64,000 nt of DNA, taken from a virus. Below, piece by piece: positions 51,895 to 59,427 of the stretch (position 1 is the first letter of the stretch; each line of letters opens with the position of its first letter). The notes under the pieces are model-generated. The model ran no database searches. It was not told where the DNA came from and was given only the letters and a program-made list of their open reading frames with translations. The stretch lies in the IMG/VR virus record IMGVR_UViG_3300005533_000009, positions 17,269 through 81,268 of that record, one strand, 5' to 3'. Both the position numbers and the translations under genes were made by a program.

Positions 51895-52203
51895 ATGAAT
51901 TACTTTGATGGATTTGTTCAATTTCTAAAAGCAGCCTTCTCTGACAATGGAACACCTTCGTCAAGTAGAGTGATATCAGGGTGGCTGTGTATTTCCTCTA
52001 TGGCGTTAATTTGGTTTATAGTTCGTCATATGGTGTATATGACTGCTGATAAATTAGCTATAGTTGTAGGGGCGCTCCCATACATAATCGCTGCTTTGGC
52101 AGGGTTCACTGTAGCACCATATGGTATAAACACACTTTCTAATGTGTTTGATCGCACAAAGAAAATAGATCAACAGAATACTACAAATATTAACGTGGGG
52201 TAA
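51895..52203 (+). CDS. Two-pass membrane protein (holin candidate)
   Basis: 102 residues with two hydrophobic helices (VISGWLCISSMALIWFIV about 24-41; LAIVVGALPYIIAALAGFTV about 53-72) and a polar C-terminus. Size and topology suit a class II holin. Between two other small membrane proteins. Function inferred. Confidence 0.55.
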   Translation: MNYFDGFVQFLKAAFSDNGTPSSSRVISGWLCISSMALIWFIVRHMVYMTADKLAIVVGALPYIIAALAGFTVAPYGINTLSNVFDRTKKIDQQNTTNINVG

Positions 52204-52532
52204 TGACTATGGTTTTGTGGCTAATTTATATAGCTTTGACAGCACTAGCAATTTTCGCTGAATATTTGGATATCAAGCAATCGGAAATTGATTTTAAGGC
52301 GGGAGCAGTGGAGAGTGATGCTGAACCACCAAATGTCAGACCTTCGGCACTTGATTTAATTCGCAAGGATTTACCTTGGTACATCATCTCCGCAGCATCA
52401 GTAGCAGGAGCTATATTATTAAAGAATCACTATATAGTCTTCGGTGGGTATACTTGTGGAGCCATAGTTGCAGCAAAGCATTACAAGGGCTATAAGGTCG
52501 GTGTAAACTGGCTAAAAGCCAACAAAAAATAA
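52203..52532 (+). CDS. Two-pass membrane protein
   Basis: 109 residues, TAATG overlap. An N-terminal hydrophobic helix (VLWLIYIALTALAIFAEYL), a soluble Asp/Glu-rich middle and a second pair of weakly hydrophobic segments (WYIISAASVAGAILL; GGYTCGAIVAAK). Third gene of a probable lysis cluster. No family recognised. Confidence 0.5.
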   Translation: MTMVLWLIYIALTALAIFAEYLDIKQSEIDFKAGAVESDAEPPNVRPSALDLIRKDLPWYIISAASVAGAILLKNHYIVFGGYTCGAIVAAKHYKGYKVGVNWLKANKK

Positions 52533-52535
52533 TAC

Positions 52536-52563
52536 TTGACTTTTCAGTTTATAGGTGTAAACT
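52536..52563 (+). promoter_or_regulatory. Possible sigma70-type promoter
   Basis: TTGACT (52536-52541), 16-nt spacer, TAAACT (52558-52563). The -35 is 5/6 to consensus, the -10 4/6. Transcripts would begin near 52570, at the hairpin that follows, and run into the metallophosphoesterase gene. Confidence 0.45.
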
Positions 52564-52569
52564 ATAAAT

Positions 52570-52597
52570 ACACCCCATTTCGGGGTGTTTTCTTTTT
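52570..52597 (+). terminator. Rho-independent terminator
   Basis: ACACCCC-ATTTC-GGGGTGT followed by TTTTCTTTTT. It would end the lysis-gene transcript. Because a promoter ends just upstream, it may also form the 5' hairpin of the next mRNA. Confidence 0.8.
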
Positions 52598-52609
52598 GAA
52601 AGGTAATTA

Positions 52610-53950
52610 ATGTCCGTAAAGATAACTTTGTCTGGACATGAGCTTTCGCTGTTGGATAAAGCAAGAGCTTATGTAAAGACTGCGTTAGAGGCTGGTCGTG
52701 GTTTCCCTACAAGAGATGAACTGAGAAATCATTTAAGTTGCGGTGCTCAAAACGCTCGAAATTTACAATTGTATTTGATGGACTTTTTTGAAGCCCCAGA
52801 AGAAAGACCAAAAACTAAAGAACAAGAGACACAATCGTTCAAAGGTGATTTCTGGGACATAACCATCCCTGCCACTGATATCCACACTGAACAGCAGTTG
52901 ATTGATTACATGCAGATTGACCTTGAAAAATGGGAAATCATTGAATGTACTTTCAACAAGTGGAGCATGGGCACTGAGGGTGGTGGTCAACAAGCCTTAT
53001 TTCAAGTAAAGGCACGCTGCAAACTGAAGCGTCCTGTGTTGGCTGTAAAAGATGAAATTGAAGCATTAAAACAACAGGCAAAGCAAACTGTTCAAATCGA
53101 CGTACCAAAGATTATTTATCCTGCACACAATTCCGGCTTGATGCTGGAACTGTCCCTGTACGATCTACACTTTGGAAAACAGTCTTGGCCTGCCGAAACA
53201 CTGGATAGACCATATGATGTAAAGATCGCAGAAGCCATGACCGATAGGGCTGTGGATGTGATCCTTGGTAGAGCCAATGGTTTCAGATATGAACGTATTC
53301 TTTTCGTAGTTGGTAATGACGTTCTGCATAGCAATGATTTGGAAAATAGAACCGCTAATGGTACAGTGGTAGATAGTGATGGAAGATTCCAAAAAGCCTA
53401 CATTACTGCCCGTCGTGCCATGGTGCGAATCATCGAAAAGCTGAAAACGTTAGCCCCTGTAGAGGTGCTGATCGTTCCCGGCAACCACGACCGTTTTTCA
53501 AGTTTTACACTTGGCGATTCGTTAGAATGCTATTTTCACAATGACCCAAACGTAAACATAGATAATGCTCCCTCTTTGAGAAAATATTTTCAATGGGGTG
53601 AAGTAGGACTTATGTTCACTCATGGCGATGAAGGAAAAAGAGCGGATTATCCTCTCCTGTTTGCCACAGAAAATTCTCGATTATTTGGAAACACTAAATA
53701 TAGGGAGATTCATACTGGACATCATCACACCACTAAAACGGAAGAATACCACGGTGTACGAGTTCGCACCATAAGCTCTTTAAGTACACCCGACGCTTGG
53801 CACGCACAAAAAGGTTTTAAAGGAGCATTAAGAACAGCAGAAGCGTTTGTATGGTCAAAAGACGAGGGGCTTATAGCGCAACTCACCTACAACGATGATG
53901 CACACTCTCCGATAGTAACCAAAAGGGAAGTAATAGAAGATGCCAGCTAA
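52610..53950 (+). CDS. Calcineurin-like metallophosphoesterase
   Basis: 446 residues. The N-terminal 50 look like a winged-helix or HTH segment (FPTRDELRNHLSCGAQNARN). The phosphoesterase motifs follow: LYDLHFGK (D-x-H), VVGNDVLHSND (GND, normally GD..D), VPGNHDR, FTHGDEG and HTGHHHT. It binds two metals and cleaves phosphodiesters or monoesters. Phage relatives often sit near DNA metabolism genes. SD AAGG lies 7 nt upstream. An endonuclease gene overlaps its stop by 11 nt. Confidence 0.82.
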   Translation: MSVKITLSGHELSLLDKARAYVKTALEAGRGFPTRDELRNHLSCGAQNARNLQLYLMDFFEAPEERPKTKEQETQSFKGDFWDITIPATDIHTEQQLIDYMQIDLEKWEIIECTFNKWSMGTEGGGQQALFQVKARCKLKRPVLAVKDEIEALKQQAKQTVQIDVPKIIYPAHNSGLMLELSLYDLHFGKQSWPAETLDRPYDVKIAEAMTDRAVDVILGRANGFRYERILFVVGNDVLHSNDLENRTANGTVVDSDGRFQKAYITARRAMVRIIEKLKTLAPVEVLIVPGNHDRFSSFTLGDSLECYFHNDPNVNIDNAPSLRKYFQWGEVGLMFTHGDEGKRADYPLLFATENSRLFGNTKYREIHTGHHHTTKTEEYHGVRVRTISSLSTPDAWHAQKGFKGALRTAEAFVWSKDEGLIAQLTYNDDAHSPIVTKREVIEDAS

Positions 53951-54407
53951 AGGACAGTATAAAGAATACTGTAAAAGAGGTCATAAAAGGACTCCCGAAA
54001 ATTTATACAGCGATAGAAGTTGTAGACAATGTAGTAGGGAGTCCTCAAAAAATAAAATAAAAGCTATTCTTCGTTGGGAGAAAACGAATCCTGAAGAACA
54101 TGCTAAGAAAATGCGGGAATGGACTAAAACAGAGTCAGGTAGACGCAGCGTTCGTAATACAAAACTAAAGAAAAATTATGGTATAACGCTGGAACAATAC
54201 GAAGCTATGCTAAAGGCGCAAGACAATAAATGTGCAATATGTGGTTTATTTTTAATAAAACCTCACATAGACCATAATCATACTGCGCCTAAGCAAGTAC
54301 GAGGTATTCTCTGTGATTTGTGCAATCCCGGTTTAGGATATTTCCAAGATAATCCTGAACTTTTAATAAAAGCTGCAAAATACTTAAAAAAGTGGAGCAG
54401 TAAATGA
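53940..54407 (+). CDS. Endonuclease VII-like homing endonuclease with N-terminal zinc finger
   Basis: 155 residues. N-terminal finger YCKRGHKRTPENLY...CRQC, basic linker, then CAICGLFLIKPHIDHNHTAPK, RGILCDLCNPGLGYFQDNPELLIKAAKYL. No pseudoknot leader: its start overlaps the upstream phosphoesterase and its stop overlaps the next ATG (ATGA). It is the seamless type of insertion. Confidence 0.88.
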   Translation: MPAKGQYKEYCKRGHKRTPENLYSDRSCRQCSRESSKNKIKAILRWEKTNPEEHAKKMREWTKTESGRRSVRNTKLKKNYGITLEQYEAMLKAQDNKCAICGLFLIKPHIDHNHTAPKQVRGILCDLCNPGLGYFQDNPELLIKAAKYLKKWSSK

Positions 54408-54631
54408 CTCAGATAAATTACGAAATTCGCCGCTATGCCGATGGCTCATTTGGCCTCGGAGAAAACATTATCCCCGGTGTCACGTTGTTCCGCGCCGGAA
54501 ACTATGGTTTAGATAAAGAAGGACTAGATCAAGCCATTAAACGTACAAAGCAGGGAGGTAGCAATGGGGAATCAGGCCACAAACCTAATTCAAAGCATCA
54601 CAAATCCCACAAAAAACACTCCCGAAGTTAA
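54404..54631 (+). CDS. Small basic hypothetical protein (75 aa)
   Basis: Starts at the ATGA overlap; MTQINYEIRRYADGSFGLGEN and IPGVTLFRAGNYGLDKEGLD, then a Gly/Ser/His/Lys-rich tail (HHKSHKKHSRS). The tail overlaps the first 68 nt of the next gene in a different frame, which may explain its odd composition. No family recognised. Confidence 0.55.
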   Translation: MTQINYEIRRYADGSFGLGENIIPGVTLFRAGNYGLDKEGLDQAIKRTKQGGSNGESGHKPNSKHHKSHKKHSRS

Positions 54632-55292
54632 AGCTTATGTTATAGGCTTTGGTCATAGAGCACGCTCAGGTAAAGACACGGCTGCTGCCTTTATTGTGCA
54701 GGAGCGTGGTGAAGAGTACGGTGTAAAATCATACTCATTTGCGCGTGCTCTGAAAGAGGAAGTAACGGCTGCTGCATTAAATGCTGGCGGCATGAGAAAC
54801 CTCTGGAACCCTTCGATGTGGTTTTATCAGGAGAACGGCAATCTTATTCAACTGCCCGACTGGGTAGTATTTGAAGAAGATGCTCCTGTGGATGATCTTT
54901 GTCCACTGGGTAAACAACGTACTCTACTACAGTGGTGGGGTACTGAATTTCGTAGAAGTGTAAACACTAACTACTGGGTTGATCGCCTAGCTGAAACTAT
55001 TGCTAAAGAAAACCCTAGAGTAGCTCTCATCACCGACATGCGATTTCCAAACGAAATGGACTTCGTAAAGCAGTGTGGTGGAGATATGGTAAGAGTTGAC
55101 CGCCCTAGTCTTCCCCCTTTAAACGGTGCGGCTGGTGCCCATCCCTCAGAACTAGCGTTAGCTAATGTGCCTGATTGGGAATGGACAGCAATTCTTAAAA
55201 ACGACGGGACTCTAGAAGAGTTCAAAGTCAAAACTTTAAAGTTATTTGATACCCTGTTCAGCTTGCAAGGAGCAGGAGCTATCTTTACATAA
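54564..55292 (+). CDS. Deoxynucleoside monophosphate kinase-like protein
   Basis: 242 residues; SD GGGAGG lies 6 nt before the ATG. P-loop region IGFGHRARSGKDTAAAF at about residues 28-44, then SFARALKEEV and LLQWWGTEFRR, VALITDMRFPNE, a layout shared with T4 gp1-type dNMP kinases. It would phosphorylate dNMPs from degraded host DNA toward dNTPs. It overlaps the preceding small gene, and a terminator follows. Confidence 0.78.
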   Translation: MGNQATNLIQSITNPTKNTPEVKAYVIGFGHRARSGKDTAAAFIVQERGEEYGVKSYSFARALKEEVTAAALNAGGMRNLWNPSMWFYQENGNLIQLPDWVVFEEDAPVDDLCPLGKQRTLLQWWGTEFRRSVNTNYWVDRLAETIAKENPRVALITDMRFPNEMDFVKQCGGDMVRVDRPSLPPLNGAAGAHPSELALANVPDWEWTAILKNDGTLEEFKVKTLKLFDTLFSLQGAGAIFT

Positions 55293-55299
55293 AAGTTTG

Positions 55300-55388
55300 T
55301 GGCGTTCTTGGGGGTAGTTCCTAAATTATTATTCGACCGCCACCTTACCCTCGTACAGTCCAAGAAAACTACGAGGGTTTTTTATTTT
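55300..55388 (+). terminator. Two hairpins with terminator
   Basis: GTGGCG (55300) pairs with CGCCAC near 55343. It is followed by CCCTCGTA/TACGAGGG (55348-55377) and TTTTTTATTTTC. The second hairpin is a good rho-independent terminator after the kinase gene. Confidence 0.75.
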
Positions 55389-55408
55389 CAATTTTAGGAG
55401 CATTTCTT

Positions 55409-55777
55409 ATGGCAAATCCAACCGCAACATCTCACACAGGTAAACCTGTAACTTTAGGGGATGAATGCACTATTCTCGGGACCATTACCAGTTCTTCTGG
55501 TAATAACCTAACTGTAAAAACTAATTCTTCAGGAACATCTATAACCGTTCCTTTTAAAGGATCGGCAAACGCCTCTCATAATGTGAATGGCCCTAGTCTA
55601 TCAGGCGCTGGAAAAACATTTTCTGGATTCACTAATGGTGAGCAAGTAGTTGTAAAAGGAAGAACGTCATCTGTGGGTACGGGAGGATTTACCGCTTCTA
55701 TTAACGTTCTACTTGCTGATGGTACAACCACGGTAACAGTAAAATCCGGGGATGTACACACTGTACAAAATGCTTAA
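55409..55777 (+). CDS. Beta-rich protein with two copies of a phage domain
   Basis: 122 residues: GKPVTLGDECTILGTITSS...NLTVKTNSSGTSITV, then GKTFSGFTNGEQVVVKGRTSSVG...TASINVLLADGTTTVTVKSGDV. Same domain as 8380 (one copy) and 46239 (two copies). Own SD TAGGAG and its own upstream terminator suggest separate transcription. Role unknown; possibly virion surface. Confidence 0.6.
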   Translation: MANPTATSHTGKPVTLGDECTILGTITSSSGNNLTVKTNSSGTSITVPFKGSANASHNVNGPSLSGAGKTFSGFTNGEQVVVKGRTSSVGTGGFTASINVLLADGTTTVTVKSGDVHTVQNA

Positions 55778-55782
55778 TATTT

Positions 55783-55833
55783 TGTGGAGCAGGGGATAAG
55801 CAGTATAGCTTTTCCACATTAATAATGCCCTGT
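55783..55833 (+). promoter_or_regulatory. H-type pseudoknot in the leader of the protease gene
   Basis: TGTGGA (55783) pairs with TCCACA (55813), and GCAGGG (55789) pairs with CCCTGT around 55828, in the interleaved order a-b-a'-b'. It lies 15 nt before ATG 55848. Unlike the endonuclease leaders it does not cover a visible SD. Confidence 0.5.
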
Positions 55834-55847
55834 TTTAAAAGATTTGT

Positions 55848-56540
55848 ATGAGAAATTTTGTATTTGCTCTGCTGTTACTGTTCTCCCCTGCTTCTGACTC
55901 ATCTCGCCATGTGCGAGAAGAATATGTCAATGCTTATAACGCCACTTTTGATATCACCCAAGTAAATAAGAAAGAATCCTCTGATTGTACAAGTACGGCC
56001 ATTGGCCCTCAAGCTTTATTAACCGCTACCCATTGTGAACTTCCCAGCAATGACCTCGTAGTTGTCGATAGGCCAGCGGTTATCGTAGACCGTATACGAG
56101 ACAACAATGATCACACTATTTATCTTGTAGATTTTCCCGATGGTAAAGATGGATTCCCCGTTGTTGCCAAAATAGATCAAAATAAAATCTTAAGAACTGA
56201 AGAAGCTTTTATCTTTGGTAGTCCCGGCTCATTTTCCTATGTATTTAGAAAAGGAGTTTTCTCTGGGATTACACATGTTCCTATGGAAGGTGTTATGATG
56301 CTCTTTGATATGCAGACGTACAATGGGGATTCAGGATCAGGAATATTTAGAGATGATGATGGTACGTTAGTGGGAGTAGTGAGTGCTGCCATTGGTGAAG
56401 CCGAAGATAACGCTCGTATTCAATTCATGGTCGCATATCCGATGCATTTTATGCCGGAAGATTTAAAGAGGGCTCAGGAATATAGACATGTCTACACCAC
56501 CAGTAACACCCCAGCAGGAAATGAACCTGCTGGTAAGTGA
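55848..56540 (+). CDS. Secreted trypsin-like serine protease
   Basis: 230 residues. The N-terminal MRNFVFALLLLFSPASD is a signal-peptide-like segment. Catalytic triad of the trypsin/V8 fold: His in LLTATHC, Asp in TIYLVDF, Ser in YNGDSGSGIF, with a VVSAAIG strand after it. It should act in the periplasm or outside the inner membrane. Weak SD. Overlaps the next gene by 53 nt. An exported trypsin-like protease is unusual for a phage and may relate to lysis, envelope damage or virion maturation. Confidence 0.78.
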   Translation: MRNFVFALLLLFSPASDSSRHVREEYVNAYNATFDITQVNKKESSDCTSTAIGPQALLTATHCELPSNDLVVVDRPAVIVDRIRDNNDHTIYLVDFPDGKDGFPVVAKIDQNKILRTEEAFIFGSPGSFSYVFRKGVFSGITHVPMEGVMMLFDMQTYNGDSGSGIFRDDDGTLVGVVSAAIGEAEDNARIQFMVAYPMHFMPEDLKRAQEYRHVYTTSNTPAGNEPAGK

Positions 56541-57237
56541 CATTCACGAAAGTTTTTCCCAATTAGCACACAAGCAGGTTACACTATCCTACGGTCTTAT
56601 AATCACATTGGTTTTATTTATGGGATTAACCGGGGTAGGAGGCTACCTCGCTGTAAAGCATTTCGACCAGCAAGAAGCTCGGGCTGAAGCCAGAGAAGCG
56701 CAGTATCGTAGTGACCTATCAAAGACTGAAGCTCAATGGACACAAGACAGGCAGGCTCTACAGGCATCTAATGACCGTATAGCTCAACTGGAAGCCCAGA
56801 TAGCCCATAGAGCCTCTACACCCCCTCCAAAGGCCATTACAGACGGTTTAAAACCCGACGCTACAGCGGAACAGGCTGCTTTGGCCCTTAAAACGGCTTA
56901 TAGCGCGTTTCCCGATTTTGGGGAGCCTGTGGCTACCCCTGAGGGTAAAGTCCTCACCACGGTCACGGAAACGCAAATACTGACCAGTTCTAAGCTATTA
57001 TTAGATCGTACTCAGGCCGACCTAAAAGACCGTACTGAGGAGGTTGACCTGCTAAAAACCAATAACTCCTTATTAAACAACAACTTCCAGCAATGTCAAG
57101 GGTTGTTAACTGAAGCTAATAAGAACATTGCGGACTATAAGGCTCTGGCTAAGAAGTCTAAGTTCAGAAAATTCCTTGATGGAGCAGAGAAAGTTGGGTT
57201 AGTATTACTTGGGGGAATTGTAGGCCATGCAATCTAA
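56488..57237 (+). CDS. Single-pass membrane protein with coiled coil (spanin-like layout)
   Basis: 249 residues. Cytoplasmic N-terminus of about 33 residues, a transmembrane helix (LIITLVLFMGLTGVGGYLAV), a long coiled coil (AREAQYRSDLSKTEAQWTQD), a Pro-rich spacer, a globular segment, a second coil and a hydrophobic tail (VGLVLLGGIVGHAI). The layout recalls i-spanins or Rz-like proteins but is longer. Function unproven. Confidence 0.55.
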   Translation: MSTPPVTPQQEMNLLVSDIHESFSQLAHKQVTLSYGLIITLVLFMGLTGVGGYLAVKHFDQQEARAEAREAQYRSDLSKTEAQWTQDRQALQASNDRIAQLEAQIAHRASTPPPKAITDGLKPDATAEQAALALKTAYSAFPDFGEPVATPEGKVLTTVTETQILTSSKLLLDRTQADLKDRTEEVDLLKTNNSLLNNNFQQCQGLLTEANKNIADYKALAKKSKFRKFLDGAEKVGLVLLGGIVGHAI

Positions 57238-57412
57238 TCCGATGGATGTAATTAATCACCGGGAGAGAGCCATTTTCCATGGAGCTTTAGCTACTGTTTC
57301 ATGGTTAGAATTTGGTACTTCAGAAAGTAAGACACGAAAGTTTTTAAGCGCGGTATGTGGTCTATGGCATATGTGGGCCGTATGGCAACATGTGACAGAG
57401 AAAAAAGAATAA
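57227..57412 (+). CDS. Small hypothetical protein (61 aa)
   Basis: Overlaps the previous gene by 11 nt. FHGALATVSWLEFGTSESKT and a Trp-rich LWHMWAVWQHVTEKKE end. No family recognised; the Trp/His-rich amphipathic end may be membrane-associated. Last plus-strand gene before the convergent terminator. Confidence 0.5.
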   Translation: MQSNPMDVINHRERAIFHGALATVSWLEFGTSESKTRKFLSAVCGLWHMWAVWQHVTEKKE

Positions 57413-57422
57413 ACAAAGAAAA

Positions 57423-57469
57423 GCCCCAGCCTCTACTTATCAGGTAGAAAGCTGGGGCATTTTTTTTTT
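57423..57469. terminator. Convergent-unit terminator
   Basis: GCCCCAGC/GCTGGGGC with an internal CTAC/GTAG, followed by a run of T on the plus strand and preceded by an A-rich stretch, so it can work for plus transcripts and partly for minus. It separates plus-strand genes from the minus-strand operon. Confidence 0.85.
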
Positions 57470-57471
57470 GA

Positions 57472-57966
57472 TTATAGAGTGTTATTACGAGTAATAGACA
57501 ACTCACCCGAATCAATTACATATGAACATACGTTTCGGGACACTCGCCCACTAACACGATGGCAAGCAATATGCTGACTCCAAGTAAACGACGCAGTAAA
57601 CTCGATGCCACCTTCATCCGTACCTGAAAAGGTAACAGTTTGGCTATTATCTGCATTGGTCACAGGAGCACTAGTATTGAAGCACTGGTTATCGGGACCA
57701 AGGGAAGTGTTCTGTACAAAGATAAAACCCAATCCAGTAGGAGTGGATGTAGAAACACCACAGGCTACCTTGTAATAAGGGTTGTTGGAAAGCTCCAACC
57801 ACGGAATAGCTGCTTGATCGGTGAGAGGAATGTTAAACACTCGATACGGAGTGGCAACAACACCACCCCCACCGGGAAGCACGTTATAGGTTGTAATCTG
57901 TTGAGCATACGAGGGCAGACAACAAGCCACCGCAAGGACTGCAAGAGTAATAAGCTTTTTAATCAT
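57472..57966 (-). CDS. Secreted hypothetical protein
   Basis: 164 residues. The N-terminus MIKKLITLAVLAVACCLPSYA followed by Q is a clear signal peptide with an Ala-x-Ala-type cleavage end. The mature part is beta-rich with five or so Cys residues (VACGVSTS, NQCFNTSA, HIACHRVSG, NVCSYV), suggesting periplasmic disulphides. No family recognised. Last gene of the minus-strand operon. Confidence 0.6.
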   Translation of the reverse strand: MIKKLITLAVLAVACCLPSYAQQITTYNVLPGGGGVVATPYRVFNIPLTDQAAIPWLELSNNPYYKVACGVSTSTPTGLGFIFVQNTSLGPDNQCFNTSAPVTNADNSQTVTFSGTDEGGIEFTASFTWSQHIACHRVSGRVSRNVCSYVIDSGELSITRNNTL

Positions 57967-57992
57967 TTAGGTTTTCTTTCTCCCTAGGGGAT

Positions 57993-58385
57993 TTAATTAA
58001 CTACTTTACGTCCATGGGTTAGTGTAATGGTTCTGTCTTCCTTTGGTGAGTATTCCTGCCAAGTTTTAGCCCACGGTCCTCGAATCGAAATGGCCCATGC
58101 ATCAGTAATTGGTATGATCTTATGCATCAAACCACGAGGAGTGTATTTTATATTTCCAGCATCCCATCGCTTGCACAATTCACACCATACTCCACCATGT
58201 ACATGTTCAGTTACGGAACCCTTTAACCACAGGGTTACCGCATTAAAGGCATGACTATGGAAAGCTTCTCTAGTTCCACCGAAATGTAGAAGCACGATAG
58301 AGAACAGAGATTTAATCTCAATCAGGAAATATCCTGTGACTGGTGATTCAGGTCCACCGTCTTTAGCTTTGGATAAAAACTTCAT
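57993..58385 (-). CDS. Cupin-fold protein
   Basis: 130 residues. Cupin-type metal motifs: FHSHAFNAVTLWLKGSVTEH and later YTPRGLMHKIIPI, with GPWAKTWQEYSP after it. It could be a small dioxygenase-like or sugar-binding protein. One-nt overlap with the upstream gene at 58385. Reaction unknown. Confidence 0.6.
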   Translation of the reverse strand: MKFLSKAKDGGPESPVTGYFLIEIKSLFSIVLLHFGGTREAFHSHAFNAVTLWLKGSVTEHVHGGVWCELCKRWDAGNIKYTPRGLMHKIIPITDAWAISIRGPWAKTWQEYSPKEDRTITLTHGRKVVN

Positions 58386-58861
58386 TAACCCACCTTTGAC
58401 AATAAGATCATCTCAGTTAGTTTAATCGCATCATTTACATTCGTCACTCTGAAGTGTGTCGTGTTGTCTACCATGGGATGTGAATGCACATTACCTTCTT
58501 CCATAATAAGAATAGCAGGTACACGAGCCGCGTCTGCCCATCCCAGTTCAATCATAGTTCCGATAGACACTTTCTTAGCACCAAGAAGATTAAAGATTAC
58601 AAGGTCTGAGCCCATGCAATCATATCGGTCACGAGTAGTAATACCTTTGCCACTTGACAGAGGAAACTCATCATATGATCCTTCCAAATTTCCTTTATCA
58701 GCTAGATAATCTTTACCTCGTAACGGGGAATATGCTTTAATCGCTGGGTGTATTGCCTGCCTAAAATCCTCTCTCCAATTTTGCCCCTCATCAAACGTCA
58801 ACCCACTAATGGGTCCAGCCAAATATACTTTAAACTCTTTCAAGCTTTTCCACCTTTTCAA
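58385..58861 (-). CDS. Nucleoside 2-deoxyribosyltransferase-like protein
   Basis: 158 residues. VYLAGPISGLTFDEGQNWRE opens the fold, and RDRYDCMGSDLVIFNLLGAK plus IGTMIELGWADAARVPAILI cover the substrate and catalytic Glu region. Family members exchange bases between deoxyribosides or hydrolyse nucleotides. With dNMP kinase and HD hydrolase elsewhere it fits nucleotide scavenging or base modification. Start ATG 58861 overlaps the next gene upstream by 32 nt. Confidence 0.72.
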   Translation of the reverse strand: MKRWKSLKEFKVYLAGPISGLTFDEGQNWREDFRQAIHPAIKAYSPLRGKDYLADKGNLEGSYDEFPLSSGKGITTRDRYDCMGSDLVIFNLLGAKKVSIGTMIELGWADAARVPAILIMEEGNVHSHPMVDNTTHFRVTNVNDAIKLTEMILLSKVG

Positions 58862-59216
58862 TCTGTGATGTAGTAAATACCGCAGGAATTTCTCTTTCTA
58901 GGGTAGGTGAATATCTCATATGTCCCTCAAGGCTAAATTCCATGAACATACCGTTACCAATATACCCTAGCTTTAGCATAGAACCACCAAAAGTAGAACC
59001 ATGTATATGTGCTTCTACAGGAGCAGGAGCACCAACCCTAGGGTTTGTACTTTGTAAAAAGAACTTGTCGGATTCATCCTTATGGATTTGATAGCGGGAA
59101 TTACGTGTTTGTACTAGTATGGTTTCTCCCGGCAAGATGTTTTCCAAATAGATGCCGCCTAGCACTTCTGATCGAGCAATATTGTCGTTGATTGAATCAC
59201 TTAGATTTGGATGCAT
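58830..59216 (-). CDS. Hypothetical protein (128 aa)
   Basis: Mixed alpha/beta with YLENILPGETILVQTRNSRY and PAPVEAHIHGSTFGGSMLKL. It resembles small phage proteins of unknown function placed among metabolic genes. Its stop overlaps the following deoxyribosyltransferase-like gene, and its start overlaps the gene at 59197-59427 by 20 nt. Confidence 0.6.
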   Translation of the reverse strand: MHPNLSDSINDNIARSEVLGGIYLENILPGETILVQTRNSRYQIHKDESDKFFLQSTNPRVGAPAPVEAHIHGSTFGGSMLKLGYIGNGMFMEFSLEGHMRYSPTLEREIPAVFTTSQIEKVEKLERV

Positions 59217-59427
59217 ACTTGTCCTTTATCAAAGGGAACACTACATTATCAAAAATACGTCCAGTCTTTTGATGCTTATCATTAGTTTGGGTACCATATG
59301 CAGCATCCAAATCTTCAATGATTTTTATCGCTGCTTTTTTAAAAGCAACTCTATCTTCTTCAAATTGAGCATACTGTTTTGCATTTAGTTTACTTGGATT
59401 ATTATCTACAATCTTTCGCTTAACCAT
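59197..59427 (-). CDS. Small hypothetical protein (76 aa)
   Basis: Start at 59427 (MVKRKIVDNNPSK) is preferred because SD TAGGAG precedes it; the frame is open further. Helical with NAKQYAQFEEDRVAFKKAAI and IFDNVVFPLIKDKY. No family recognised. Overlaps both neighbours, in line with the compact minus operon. Confidence 0.6.
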   Translation of the reverse strand: MVKRKIVDNNPSKLNAKQYAQFEEDRVAFKKAAIKIIEDLDAAYGTQTNDKHQKTGRIFDNVVFPLIKDKYASKSK

